Assembly (NCBI GenBank): GCA_017311185.1
Contig: JAESUZ010003487.1
Coordinates: forward strand, 1,956,001-2,020,000
DNA from: Proteles cristata cristata
Lineage: Eukaryota; Chordata; Mammalia; Carnivora; Hyaenidae
Reading direction: 5' to 3'
DNA length: 64,000 bases
The notes under the pieces were generated by a model. That model was not told the origin of the DNA. It made no database searches and was given only the letters and a program-made list of their open reading frames with translations. Position numbers and translations under genes: made by a program. Below are positions 46,522 to 56,964 of the stretch, piece after piece. Every line of letters starts with the position of its first letter. Positions within the stretch are counted from its first letter, which is position 1.

Positions 46522-48390
46522 GGGGGGCGGGGTTGTTTGTTTTATTTGTTTGTGTGTTGGGGTTTTTTATAGAGTGTTATTTTTTCTTGGAGTTCCATAT
46601 GTATTTGTTTTCTTTTATTTATTTCTATTTTTTATTACAGTTTATTGTCAAGCTGGTTTCCATATAACACCCAGTGTTCATCCCTACAAGTGCCCTCCTC
46701 CATGCCCATCACCCATTCTTCCCCTCTCCCTCACCCCCCATCACCCCTCAGTTTGTTCTCAATATTTAAGAGTTCCTTATGGTTTGCCTTCCTCCCTCTC
46801 CTTAGCTACTTTTCCCCCTTCCCCTCCCCTATGGCCCTCTGTTAAGTTTCTCCTGTTCCACATCTGAGTGATAACATATGGCATCTGTCTTTCCCTGGCT
46901 TATTTCACTTAGCATAACACCCTCTAGTTCCACCCACATTGCTACACATGGCCAGATTTCATTCTTTCTCATTGCCATGTGGTATTCCATTGTATAGATA
47001 AACCCTATCCTCTTGATCCATTTGTCCATTGATGGACACTTAGGCTCTTTCCATGTTTCGGTTCTTGTTGAGAGTGCTGCTATGAACATTGGGGTACATG
47101 TGCTCCTATGCATCAGCACTCCTATATCCCTTGGGTAAATTCCTAGCAGTGTTATTGCTGGGTCATAGGGGAGTTCTATTTTTAATGTTTTGAGGAACCT
47201 CCACATTGTTTTCCAAAGGGGCTGTACCAGTTTACATTCCCACCAACAGTGTAGGAGGGTGCCCATTTCTCCACATCCTCACCAGTATCTAGAGTTCTCT
47301 GATTTGTTCATTTTAGCCACTCTGACTGTTGTGAGGAAGTATCTCAGTGTGGTTTTAATTTGTATTTCCCTGATGATGAGCAATGTTGAGCATCGTTTCA
47401 TGTGTCTGTTGGCCATCTGGGTGTCCTCCTTGGAGAAGTGTCTGTTCAAGTCTTCTGCCCGTTTCTTCATTGGATTATTTGTTTTTCGAGTGTGGAGTTC
47501 GGTGAGTTCCTTAAAGATTTGGTACTAATCCTTTATCCAATATGTCATTTGCAACTATCTTTTCCCATTCCGTCGGTTGCCTTTTAGGTTTTTTTTATTG
47601 TTTCCTTTGCATTGCAGAAGCTTTTTATCTTGATGTGGTCCCAACAGTTCATTTTTGCTTTTGATTCTCTTGCCTTTGGAGATGTGTCAAGTAAGAAATT
47701 TCTGTGGCTGAGGTCAAGGGGGTTGTTTCCTGCTTTCTCCTCTAGGGTTTTGATGGTTTTCTGTCTCACATTCAGGTCTTTCATCCGTTTGGAGTTTATT
47801 TTTTGTGTATGGTGTAAGAAAGTAGTCTAGTTTCATTCTTCTGCATGTTGCTGTCCAGTTCTCCCAGCACCATCTGTTAAAGTGGCTGTCTTTTTTCCAT
47901 TGGGTACTCTTTCCTGCTTTGTAGGAAATTAATCCAAGATTAATTGGCCATATGTTTGTGGTCCCATTTTGTGTTGTCTGCTCTAGTCCATTGGTCTATG
48001 TGTCTGTTTTTATGCCGATACTGTACTATCTTGATGATTATAGCTTTATAGTAGAGATTAAAGTCTGGGATTCTTCTTCAATATTACTTTGGCTATTCGG
48101 GGTCTTCTGTGGTTCCATACAAATTTTAAGATTGTTTGTTATAGCTCTGAGAAGAATGCTGGTGCAATTTTGATTGGGATTGCATTGAATGTGTAGATTG
48201 CTTTGGGTAGTAATGACATTTTAACAGCATTTATTCTTCCAATCCATGAACATGGAATATTTTTCCATTTCTTTGTGTCTTCTTCAATTTCCTTCATAAG
48301 TTTTCTATAGCTTTCAGCATACAGATCTTTTACATCTTTGGTTAGGTGTATTCCTAGGCATTTTGTGGGTTTTGGTGCAGTTGTGAATGG
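46522..48390 (-). mobile_element. 5'-truncated L1
   Basis: Reverse L1. The 3' end 'tttattgtcaagctggtttc' starts at 46641, and the 5' truncation point is at 48390 inside ORF2. The 15-bp TSD 'aaacaaccattattt' is at 46507-46521 and 48391-48405. Between the TSD and the L1 body lie about 115 bp (46522-46636) that are not a plain poly(T). They are A/T-rich in part and end in GGGGGGCGGGG, so they may be a degraded tail or a transduced piece. Confidence 0.92.
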
Positions 48391-48396
48391 AAACAA
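46829..48396 (-). pseudogene. L1 ORF2p C-terminal remnant
   Basis: Minus-strand frames read [20 protein letters not shown], then [18 protein letters not shown], then [17 protein letters not shown], and finish with YTMEYHMAMRKNEIWPC near the 3' UTR. The Cys residues of the C-terminal domain are kept here, but frameshifts and the missing 5' half make it non-functional. Confidence 0.92.
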
Positions 48397-48563
48397 CCAT
48401 TATTTTGAAAAGTGTTTTATTTGTCCCTTCTAAGGTTAAATTGTTGAATCTTATAACTGGACCAATTCAAACTATTCTATAAAGGAAATCAGCAATAAGA
48501 TCTTATTTTTTGAGCACAGACAACCTCAATACTTTCCTTCACCCTATATATTTAAAAACACCA

Positions 48564-48765
48564 GGGGCATCTGGGTAGTTTAGTTGGTTAAGGGTCCAAC
48601 TTTGGCTCAGGTCACGACCTCACGGTTTGTTGGTTCCAGCCCCGCATTGTGCTGACAATTCAGTGCCTGGAGCCTGCTTAAGTTTCTGTGTCTCCCTTTC
48701 TCGCTGTCCCTCCCCCTCTTGCTCTCTCTCTCTCTCTCTCTCAAAAAATAAACATTTTTTTAAAA
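48564..48765 (+). mobile_element. feliform CAN SINE
   Basis: The head is 'aggggcatctgggtagttta' and the tail 'caaaaaataaacattttt'. About 10 bp is deleted at the 'gcattgtgctgac' junction compared with other copies. Confidence 0.92.
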
Positions 48766-49156
48766 ATTAAAGCATCCTAATCAGACTAATTTTTACAAAA
48801 AAATTAATGAGCATTGAGTAAAGGTACATAGACATCTCACTTTCAGAAGCATAAGCCAGGTTTCAATATAAAGAATGCATAGGGCTTATTCTTCTTCTAT
48901 TATCCCTTTCAATTGATATCATGAGTACTCCCGCTATAAAAGATATGGTATCAATTTTATTAGCCACCGCTACTCTGCCATACCTCTTTAAACTGATTCC
49001 AACGGGATGAATATTTTCCAGAATAACTGCATTGAATCACTTGGGCTTGCTCTTTCTAAAAAGCAGAAAAACAAAATAACTCAGTAGTTGTAATTTTTAT
49101 TTTTCAGTTTTGAGACTGTGAAATTCAGTCTTACACTGGAACTGTAAGCTCTAGCT

Positions 49157-49525
49157 TTATAACACCAAGAAGTTATTATAAACATCATTTAATTTTAAAA
49201 GAGCAAGCTCTTTTAGGATGTAGAAGTCTTGAGTGGGACAGAATTTCAAGGTTGATTCCAGTTTCACAAAGCATCTGATATCCCTCTTTCCTTTAAAAAA
49301 CAGAAATGTTGAGAAGGACTTTTGATCAACACGTTTAAAAGATTCTTTCTGTTGCCTGTCCAAATGACAAATTCTTCTTTGGGGAAAATTCCTCACTCCT
49401 TTAAGTAAATTCTTTCTACCAGTAAAGAAACTGTCAGAAGCACTACTCTCCATCCGCCCTCCCCCCAGGTAATCAATTTCAAACCCGGGCAAATATGAGG
49501 AGAAAGACACTTCGATACAGAACAA
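49157..49525 (-). CDS. weak candidate ORF/exon, unknown
   Basis: A 122-codon open frame in unique DNA. It is preceded on its own strand by a good-looking pyrimidine tract and CAG ('gtttacctcttccag' near 49536). The composition is rich in Lys, Phe, Ser and Leu without a recognisable domain. A chance ORF is the more likely reading. Confidence 0.1.
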   Translation of the reverse strand: MFCIEVSFSSYLPGFEIDYLGGGRMESSASDSFFTGRKNLLKGVRNFPQRRICHLDRQQKESFKRVDQKSFSTFLFFKGKRDIRCFVKLESTLKFCPTQDFYILKELALLKLNDVYNNFLVL

Positions 49526-49732
49526 TTGTCTCCTGGAAGAGGTAAACAGAGCAAGATGTCAGGTTGCCCCACTTTCTAATTAGAATTATTCACAGAAAAT
49601 ATCATGTTTTCTTGTTTGAATGAAGGCCACCTCAGACCAAAAGCGTTGAAGTAAGCCTGGTCGGATAGTTTTCAATGAATTTCTGTGGAAAGTTTTTTTT
49701 TATAAAACATGGTGCTGGGGTTAAAACTTTAG

Positions 49733-49951
49733 GATCTGGAAAGGTTATTCTGGAGATCATCCACCCTGGGTAATGTGGTATCTGGAGACCCGATAAGGTT
49801 AATCCAAATTATCCGGGAGATTACCCCTGAGACAGCAAACGGTTCCATAAACATCACCATTGCTATCCCAAGCCGAGAGATGATATGCTTCACTTTTGTT
49901 AGCATTTTCAAGGAGACTAAACCTGAAAATGTCAGTGAAATGAAGGCTTGA
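49733..49951 (+). CDS. weak candidate exon, unknown
   Basis: Reading from 49733 gives 72 residues and a stop, including DPIRLIQIIREITPETANGS and hydrophobic NITIAIPS. It contains several CpGs in CpG-poor DNA. The upstream AG at 49731-49732 has a poor pyrimidine tract and no family is recognised. Confidence 0.1.
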   Translation, partial: DLERLFWRSSTLGNVVSGDPIRLIQIIREITPETANGSINITIAIPSREMICFTFVSIFKETKPENVSEMKA

Positions 49952-50464
49952 GTTTATAGGCAAAGCTGTCACTGGACCTCTGAATTATGAGGCTAGACTT
50001 TCAGTAGCTGCCAAGTTATAGGTCAAGCACTTCTAGGTCAACTTTCACCTCTTTCACAAAACCCACGATGAAATTTCAAAGGCTTTCATGTGAAGTTTTA
50101 TTAACTTAAGTTAGTTTGAAAGGAGAAGGTAGACAGGGAAAAATGTGAAATCTCATTATCTTTCTCCATTGTTTTCTGCCCTTTATGCTGCAGTGCTCAT
50201 AGGATCACACACAGATAATCAGTTATTCTGGGCACACAGTGGGAAGGCAGGGCTAAAAGGCTAAAAGGATTCTTAAAACGTTTAGGCCATTTCGTACACA
50301 ATATTCAAGAACTAAAAAGCTTAACTTCTTTTTCCTTTTACATTTTCATATTTTAACCTCTGAGCTTTTTGAAGCTGAGTTGAAATGCTTTTGATTTTTT
50401 CAGAGTTATCATATGTTATAAAATTAGGGGGTGGGATACAAATTCACAGGTCATAAACTAAAAC

Positions 50465-50515
50465 CATTATTGTCTGGCACATAGTAGGTGCTCAATAAAT
50501 GCTTGTTGGCAAATT
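50465..50515 (+). mobile_element. MIR/L2 3' core fragment
   Basis: 'tggcacatagtaggtgctca' then 'ataaatgcttgttgg' is the well-conserved 3' core shared by MIR and L2. Confidence 0.7.
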
Positions 50516-50983
50516 CTGTTTAATTTCAGCATTAGCGACAAAGCCAAAGTGTTAGTATGTGTTAATATTGCCATGTGCAAATTTTGTTATTACCATACCA
50601 AGTGGTTATTTATACATGCAAATAGTTGTTCAGAAAATGAAAAGTTTAAAGTATATCCAGATAGGCAAACATGAAAAGACATTTTCATGTGGAAAAAAAA
50701 AGGAACCATTATATTGGTGTAATTTAGGGAGTCTTATTTACCTATGTGTCAGCTTACCCTATTCTAGCACTAAGATGGGGATAGCATTCTGTGAAGTCCT
50801 AAATTGTGGTTATTCTCTATATTTCATCCTAAAAAGACTAAACCAAGCCACTTGTGTCTTTTCAGCTTTATTTCCATGACCCACTACATGCCTCCAGCAT
50901 CTCCTATCAGGACCACTGCAACAGTCTCTTACTGACCTCTCCAAATTCTCACGGGCCCCTCTAAAATCTAGTCAGTTTATATT
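50516..50983. other. unique sequence
   Basis: An open stretch of 106 codons (50559-50879) has no domain or splice support. Confidence 0.35.
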
Positions 50984-50999
50984 AAGAGTGTTTTTCTTT

Positions 51000-51203
51000 T
51001 TTTTTTTTTTTAATGATTTTTATTGATTTCTGAGAGAGAGAGACAGCGTGAGCAGGGGAGGGTCAGAGAGAGAGGGAGATACAGAATCCAAAACAGGCTC
51101 CAGGCTCTGACAGAGCCCTACGCGGGGCTCAAACCCACGAACCGTGAGATCATGACCAGAGCCAAAGTTGGACACCCAACAGACTGAGCCACCCAGGCAC
51201 CCC
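51000..51203 (-). mobile_element. feliform CAN SINE
   Basis: Reverse SINE: tail T-run then 'tttttattgatttctgagag', head 'gactgagccacccaggcac'. The TSD based on 'aagagtgttttt' is at 50984 and 51204. About 20 bp is missing at 'ggctctgacagagcc'. Confidence 0.95.
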
Positions 51204-51410
51204 AAGAGTGTTTTTTCTTAATAGGTACACTTTGACTGCATTACTTTCCCTTGCATGCAACATTTCACTAGTTCCTTATTCACAGCCTATCTCAGAGACC
51301 ACGTGGCCTCACATTCATGAAAAGCCACACATTTAAAGTTTGGCCCTACCTCCAAGTGAGGATATATATATACAGTCACAGAAACACAGTGCTAGGATTG
51401 AGAGAAGATA
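51204..51410. other. short unique spacer
   Basis: Only a (TA)4 stretch at 51364-51371 stands out. Confidence 0.35.
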
Positions 51411-51428
51411 CTCGTCATACAACTTTAA

Positions 51429-51631
51429 TTTTTTTTAATGTTTATCTATTTTTGAGAGAGAGAAAGCATGTGTGCATGAGTGGGGAAGGGGCAGAGAGAG
51501 GGGGACAGAGGATCTGAATCAGGCTCTGTGCTGACAGCAGAAAGATGGACACGGGGCTTGAACACATGAACCGTGAGATTGTGACCTAAGCTGAAGTCAG
51601 ATGCTTAACCGACTGAGCTACTCAAACACCC
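51429..51631 (-). mobile_element. feliform CAN SINE
   Basis: Reverse SINE: tail 'aatgtttatctatttttgag', head 'gactgagctactcaaacac'. The 18-bp TSD (51411-51428 and 51632-51649) has one mismatch. Confidence 0.95.
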
Positions 51632-52084
51632 CTCATCATACAACTTTAAATTGTTCTATTACCAACCCACACCACTTGCTGGATACTTTAAACTGATCTT
51701 TTGTAAATTCTGTAACTTTCTTATGAATAGCAGGCTTATAACGGAATTGTATTTGTTTATATTTTGAGAATATTAAAATTAAAGCCCTAATTATTAGTGC
51801 CTTTTTTGGTATTCTTTTCATATACCAGAATCCATGGCCTAAGCTTCTCTCAACATCTGAGGGGTCCTTTCCCAGCAAACTTGGGACTAACACAAGTACC
51901 TAAGGTGGCCCATAAGGCCCTATTGCTCGGTACTCCTACCTAACTATATGGCCTCATCATTTCACTACACTCCTCTTGACTCTGAACTCTGGCCACTCTC
52001 ATCTTCTTTCCACTCTTGAGACAATCCATGCCCCCTCCTGCCTCAAACTTTTGCAAACTGTCTGCAATAATCTCCTTCCTTAAC

Positions 52085-52172
52085 TCCCTGAAGACCTTAT
52101 ACTAAGTGAAATAAGTCATACAAAAGAAAGATAACTATCATTTGATCTTACTTATATGTGAAGTCTAAAACA

Positions 52173-52233
<61 letters not shown>

Positions 52234-52590
52234 AGAAAAAAATGAGCTCATGAATACAGAGAACAGATTGGTAGTTGCCAGAATTGGGAGTTGGGAGGTG
52301 AGTGAAATGTGTGAAGAAGGTTAAAGGTACAGATTTGCAGTTATTAAATAAATAAGTCATGGGAAGACAATGTACAACATGGTGATTATAGTTAACAATA
52401 CTGTATATTTAAAAGTTTCTTAGAGTATAAATCTTAAGGGTTCTGAACACAAGAAAAAATTGTAACTCTATGTGGTAATGGATGTTAACTAGACTTAAGC
52501 TGGTGATCATTTTACTATATAAGTAAATATCGAACCATTATGTGGTACACCTGAAATTAATATTATATGTCAGTTACATATAAATTTAAT
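52085..52590 (+). mobile_element. L1M 3' end
   Basis: 'ctaagtgaaataagtcatac', 'agattggtagttgccagaat', 'aatgtacaacatggtgatta', 'gatgttaactagacttaag' and 'gtggtacacctgaaattaat' follow the L1MA/MB 3' UTR order. A CA array has expanded inside. Confidence 0.85.
52171..52231. repeat. (CA)n microsatellite, longest in window
   Basis: About 30 CA units with one AT interruption near the left end, inside the L1M 3' UTR. Very likely length-polymorphic. Confidence 0.95.
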
Positions 52591-52624
52591 TAATTAAACC
52601 AATGTTACCGTTACCTATGAGGCA

Positions 52625-52745
52625 ACACTACTTAGTTCCATTTTATAGTTAAAGAAAACAGGGGATCAAGGTATTTGAGCAACTTTCACAAGGTCACACA
52701 GCCAAGACCAGAGCCCACAACAAAAGAACTATGTTCTGTAGTCTT
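52625..52745 (-). mobile_element. MIR-like fragment
   Basis: 'ttccattttatagttaaaga', 'acaggggatcaaggtattt' and 'caaggtcacacagccaagac' match reversed MIR. Confidence 0.65.
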
Positions 52746-53074
52746 CTGAAGTTCTAGATTCTACAAAGTCCCCAGAACTTAGGTAAAATATTTATCCACA
52801 AGCAGGACAAAATGGATAGAAACAAAGCAGAGTTGTAAGGAGGAGGGGCCTAGATTAACTAACTAATTTCCAAGAGAATGCCTAATGTAGGAGGAAGAAA
52901 TGTAATCACTAGTTCATGTAGAAAAGAAAATATTATAAATAAAGTTTAGAAAAGGTTTGTGAAGGCAAATTTAAAGAAGTTAGAGATACGACAGTAAAAA
53001 CTCGAATAACAAGTATTTGTATAAGAAATTATTTGGCAATACAAATAATAATAAAAATAGCAATAATTATGATC

Positions 53075-53275
53075 ATGTTTACTAAGTATCAGACATTCCT
53101 AAGGACTTTACATTTATCAACTCCTTTAATTCTCAAAATCCTTATGAAAGATAAATATATTACTATTCTTATTTTCTAGATGAGGAAACTAAGGAACAAA
53201 GTTTAATTAACTTAACCATAGTCATACAAAAAATAACTTGGGCAATTTAAGACAGAACCTATGCTATACTGATTT
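53075..53275 (-). mobile_element. MIR SINE
   Basis: 'ttactaagtatcagacattc', 'actcctttaattctcaaaat', 'agatgaggaaactaaggaac' and 'ttaacttaaccatagtcata' align with reversed MIR. Confidence 0.75.
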
Positions 53276-54465
53276 TTAAGATATTCATAGTGGAAGGCTG
53301 CATTTATCTGTTGTATTAGCTGTATGTGTGACTTCATATGCCAAATTCAGGTTAGATGCAACCATTTTCACTGTGCTTTTTAAAAATAGTACCGTAAGTC
53401 TGTATATTTCTTTTTTAAAGAAGAGATTATAATATTATATTTAAGTGCACTTTAATATGAAACTTAAAAGAAACTAGTAAAGAATAAATAGCAAACTATG
53501 GGCATACATTCTAACTTTAGTGATCATTACAGTCTCTGTTATCTAGTTTAATCTATTATTTCACAGGTCTCCATTCTTCCTTTCTTCTTCCTCTCCTTCT
53601 TTAGTCCAAAATTCATCAGGCAGACCTCATTAAGACATCAAAGCTGTGATGGCATCAAAGCTGTGGAGAAAAGGCAGCCTGAGCAGCCTAGCAATGGCAC
53701 CTCTTAAAGATCCTATTCAAACGACATCTTGAGGGAAGTCTACTTATAGCTGGTAATGACAGTTCACGTGAAGATGATGTTGGAGTAGGGTAGCAGGCAG
53801 TCTGGCAAGGTCAGTAGTTGGTTATATAAAAAGGATTGAGCAAATGAGTAAACATATTTGTGGTAATGAGAGCCAGGTTTCTGAATGACTGAGAAGAACC
53901 CCATGGTATATATGAATTTATAGTCTCAGAATATACAAATATAGATATAAAAGGGTGTGCATACTTGTGTGTATTTCTTAGCTCTGGTCTGGGAACAGCA
54001 ACACCCCAATTGCAATGAGCACACCCAGCACTGTGATCTTGGTTTCTAAATACCACTTTGTAGTTAAAGGAACTAGGACTTCTTGAGGGAATGGCTGAAT
54101 CCAAGGTTGGGCAAGGAAAGTATAAGATGAGCCTAAAACATTTTTTGGCCCCAAGGGGTAAGGAAATGCTAAAAGAATAGTAAAGGCATGTCAAAAGGAC
54201 ACAGAAGCTAGCTCAAAGGGGCAACTGAAGGCCAAGTCTGGGTCAATTTGAACATCAAAATAATAATGACAATAACATTGAATAAAATAGGAGTCAGTAC
54301 ATCTACACTGATGTAAATAAGTAAATGAATAAATGAGTGTAAATAAAAGAACGTTCTGCTTATAGTATAACAGCTAATAAATGTAAAAAAAAATTACAGA
54401 GTTAGAAACAACACCACTTAAAAACCATCATACTGATAATTAATTCAAGCATGATCATGAATAGA
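53276..54465. other. unique sequence
   Basis: No gene recognised. A small direct repeat 'catcaaagctgtg' occurs twice at 53636-53665 (17-bp period). The minus open stretch 53811-54194 (127 codons) has no domain. Confidence 0.4.
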
Positions 54466-54469
54466 TGCT

Positions 54470-54990
54470 AAAACTTGAGGATGAAAGTGAGGTAAAGAAC
54501 AGATATTTATACAGTTTCAAAGTATTTCCACTAAAAATACTTACTTAATTATGAAGGAAAAAAAATCAACTTCACAGCAGAGACTCCTATGGTGATCAAA
54601 TGATCAGCACCACTGAGGGGACAAATCAACATCCAATTGGAGTGCAGCTTCACTTCTGTAACATTTTTCCCCAAAACTGCATAAACTGATCATCAGGAAA
54701 CATTTCAAAAATTGAGGGACATTCTACAAAGTGACTGATCTATGACCTTAAATTTGAAAAGGAGATGAAACTCAAAGGAAGACGGAGTATCTGTTCCAGA
54801 TTCAAAGAACCTAAGGAGATATGACAGTTGGTTGCAGGGTGTGATACTGAATCCTTACACTATGTAGGATATCAGTGGGGCAATGGTAAAACTTGAATGC
54901 AGGCTCTAAGTGAAGAATATGCAGGAGATTTTTGTGGTGTTCTTGCAATTTTTCTGTAAGTTTGATATTATTGCCAAATAAATTGTTTCT
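54470..54990 (+). mobile_element. L1M (L1ME-like) 3' end
   Basis: 'attgagggacattctacaaa', 'gtgactgatctatgacctta', 'aaggagatatgacagttggt', 'gtgatactgaatccttacac' and 'cttgcaatttttctgtaagt' follow the old L1ME 3' UTR order. Confidence 0.75.
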
Positions 54991-55131
54991 TAAGATCTCA
55001 GATAGATGATAATGTTGAATATGACACAGCATTAGACTAAACTGCAACTTGTACATTAACCAGAAAGTTCATGGAGATCTGATGAAGTACTTCAATAAGT
55101 AGAAATATTTATTTTTAAATATATCCATATT

Positions 55132-55359
55132 GGGGTGCCTGGGTGGCTTGGTTAAGCGTCCGACTTTCACTTAGGTCATGATCTCACGGTTCGTGGGTTC
55201 GAGCCCCACGTCGGGCTCTGTGCTGACTGCCAGCTCAGAGCCTGGAGCCTATTTCAGAGTCTGTGTTTCCCTCTCTCTGACCCTCCCCTGCTCACGCTGT
55301 CTCTCTCTCTCTCCTAGAAATAAACAAAACATTAAAAAATTTAAAATAAATAAATAAAT
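55132..55359 (+). mobile_element. feliform CAN SINE, young subfamily
   Basis: The head has a 7-bp deletion ('gggtggcttggttaagcg' lacks 'agtc'-containing bases). It has 'gctgactgccagctcagag', and its tail is rich in AAAT repeats. The perfect 15-bp TSD 'aaatatatccatatt' is at 55117-55131 and 55360-55374. Confidence 0.96.
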
Positions 55360-55515
55360 AAATATATCCATATTAAGAGCCAAGAAATCACCCACTCCAT
55401 TCTTTATACAGTTGGAAACTGAGGCTGAGGAAATAAAGAAAAATCGAATGCTATGGTTTTATCAGATTTACAGAATATTACTCACAGATGTTTTCTTTTA
55501 AAAATATGAGGTTAT

Positions 55516-55630
55516 GGGCACCTGGGTAGCTCAGTTGGTTAAGCAGCCAACTTTGACTCAGACCCCTCCCATGCTCACACTCTGTCTCTCTTTCTTTCAA
55601 AAATAAATATTAAAAATGTTTAATTAAATA
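55516..55630 (+). mobile_element. internally deleted CAN SINE
   Basis: The head 'gggcacctgggtagctcagt' runs into 'ctttgactcagacccctccc', then the tail. The segment between the A-box side and the pyrimidine tract, including the B box, is gone (roughly 100 bp). Confidence 0.9.
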
Positions 55631-55657
55631 TATAAATAAATAGAATTATTAAAGCAA

Positions 55658-55864
55658 GGGCTGCCTGGGTGGCTCAATCAGTTAAACATCCAAGTCTTGA
55701 TTTCAGCTCAGGTCATGATCTCACAGTTTGTGAGTTCAAAACTGACATCAAAGTTGAGAAGCTTGAGATTCTCTCTCTTTCCCTCTCTCGGCACCTTCCC
55801 CATTTGTTCACACACACATACTCTCTCTCTTTCAAAATAAATAAATAAATTTTAAAAATAAAAT
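55658..55864 (+). mobile_element. feliform CAN SINE, older
   Basis: The head is 'ggctgcctgggtggctcaat', with the older 'cttgatttcagctcagg' insert and a short CA stretch near the pyrimidine tract. The TSD 'ttaaagcaa' is at 55649 and 55866. Confidence 0.93.
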
Positions 55865-56018
55865 GTTAAAGCAAAAGCCTACTATTCACAGTGCTAATAA
55901 TGCCTCAAGTAATTTCCATAAAGGACACACAGAATGATATACATTTTTCAGCTACTGACCTACCCAGAACTCTGCAAATTTAAATTCAAAAATTTTACTC
56001 ACATAAAAGGCATTTATT

Positions 56019-56230
56019 GGGGCACCTGGGTGGCTCAGTCAGTTAAGCGACCAACTTCGGCTCAGGTCATGATCTCATGGTTCGTGGGTTAGAGCCCTGT
56101 GTTGCGTTCTGTGCTGACAGTTAGCTCAAAGCCTGGAACCTGTTTCAGGTTCTGTGTCTCCCTCTCTCTTTCTGACTCTCCCCTGTTCACGCTGCCTCTC
56201 TCTCTCTCAGAAATAAATAAAACATTTTTT
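56019..56230 (+). mobile_element. feliform CAN SINE, intermediate subfamily
   Basis: The head is 'ggggcacctgggtggctcag'. It has 'gacagttagctcaaagcctg', and the tail 'tcagaaataaataaaacat' marks it as intermediate. The TSD 'aaaaggcatttatt' is at 56005-56018, with 56231-56243 differing by one base. Confidence 0.95.
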
Positions 56231-56737
56231 AAAAGTATTTATTAATCTTTCATTAGAAATCCCTATTCTTTAAACATTTTGTCCTCAAATTTCCTTGAGA
56301 CTGAAAGAGCATATAGATCAACTTTAAAATAGATTTGAGAAACAAACAATTTCCATAGATACTCTAGGAAACATTGTGAATTTCTCTTTAACTTTCATTC
56401 CAGTCCAAAGGATTACTGTTAGTTAAGCAAGAGTAATCCCTATCCCCTTGCCAGTAGTTGGTTCAAGGACGTAGAGGGTCTAAAGGAGTTTTGGGACACA
56501 GAAGTGAATCTCCTCTCCTGGATGATGCTGAACTGCTATAAGCCATATCATGAGCCATATCGTGACAGAGCCTAAGGATGGAGCAAAAGCTATGAATGAC
56601 AAAGTAGAGATATAGAAGAACCTCAGTGTCCAGTAACATTGTTTATCCACTCTATTAACCAACCCTACAAATTGCTTTATCTCAGGATTTTCTATTATAA
56701 AAGATAACAAATATCCTTATTATTTAAATTAGTTTAT

Positions 56738-56950
56738 TAAGGCACGTGAGGGGCTCTCTCAGATAAGAGTCCAGCTTGGTTTCAGCTCAGGTCATGATCT
56801 CACTGTTTTGTCAATTTGAGCCTCACATAGGGCTCTACACTGACAGTTGGGCTCTACGTTCTCTCTCCTCTCTCTGCTTCTCCCCGACTCATGCTGTCTC
56901 TGTCTCTCTCAAAAATAAGTAAATAAACTTAAAAAAAGAAATAAAGAAAT
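56738..56950 (+). mobile_element. feliform CAN SINE, old and diverged
   Basis: 'gcacgtgaggggctctctca' is a mutated head; 'tcagctcaggtcatgatctc' and 'tctctcaaaaataagtaaat' are clear. The TSD resembles 'catttaaattaattt' (56951) and 'tatttaaattagttt' (56721). Confidence 0.9.
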
Positions 56951-56964
56951 CATTTAAATTAATT

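Larger units (their letters stand above)
48776..50455. other. repeat-poor island, two weak exon-like frames
   Basis: No recognisable transposon over about 1.7 kb, unusual for this window. The minus-strand frame 49157-49525 (122 codons) lies just downstream, on that strand, of 'tttacctcttccag'. The plus frame 49733-49951 (73 codons) follows an AG and has several CpGs. Neither has a recognised domain, and no donor site is clear. Confidence 0.4.
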
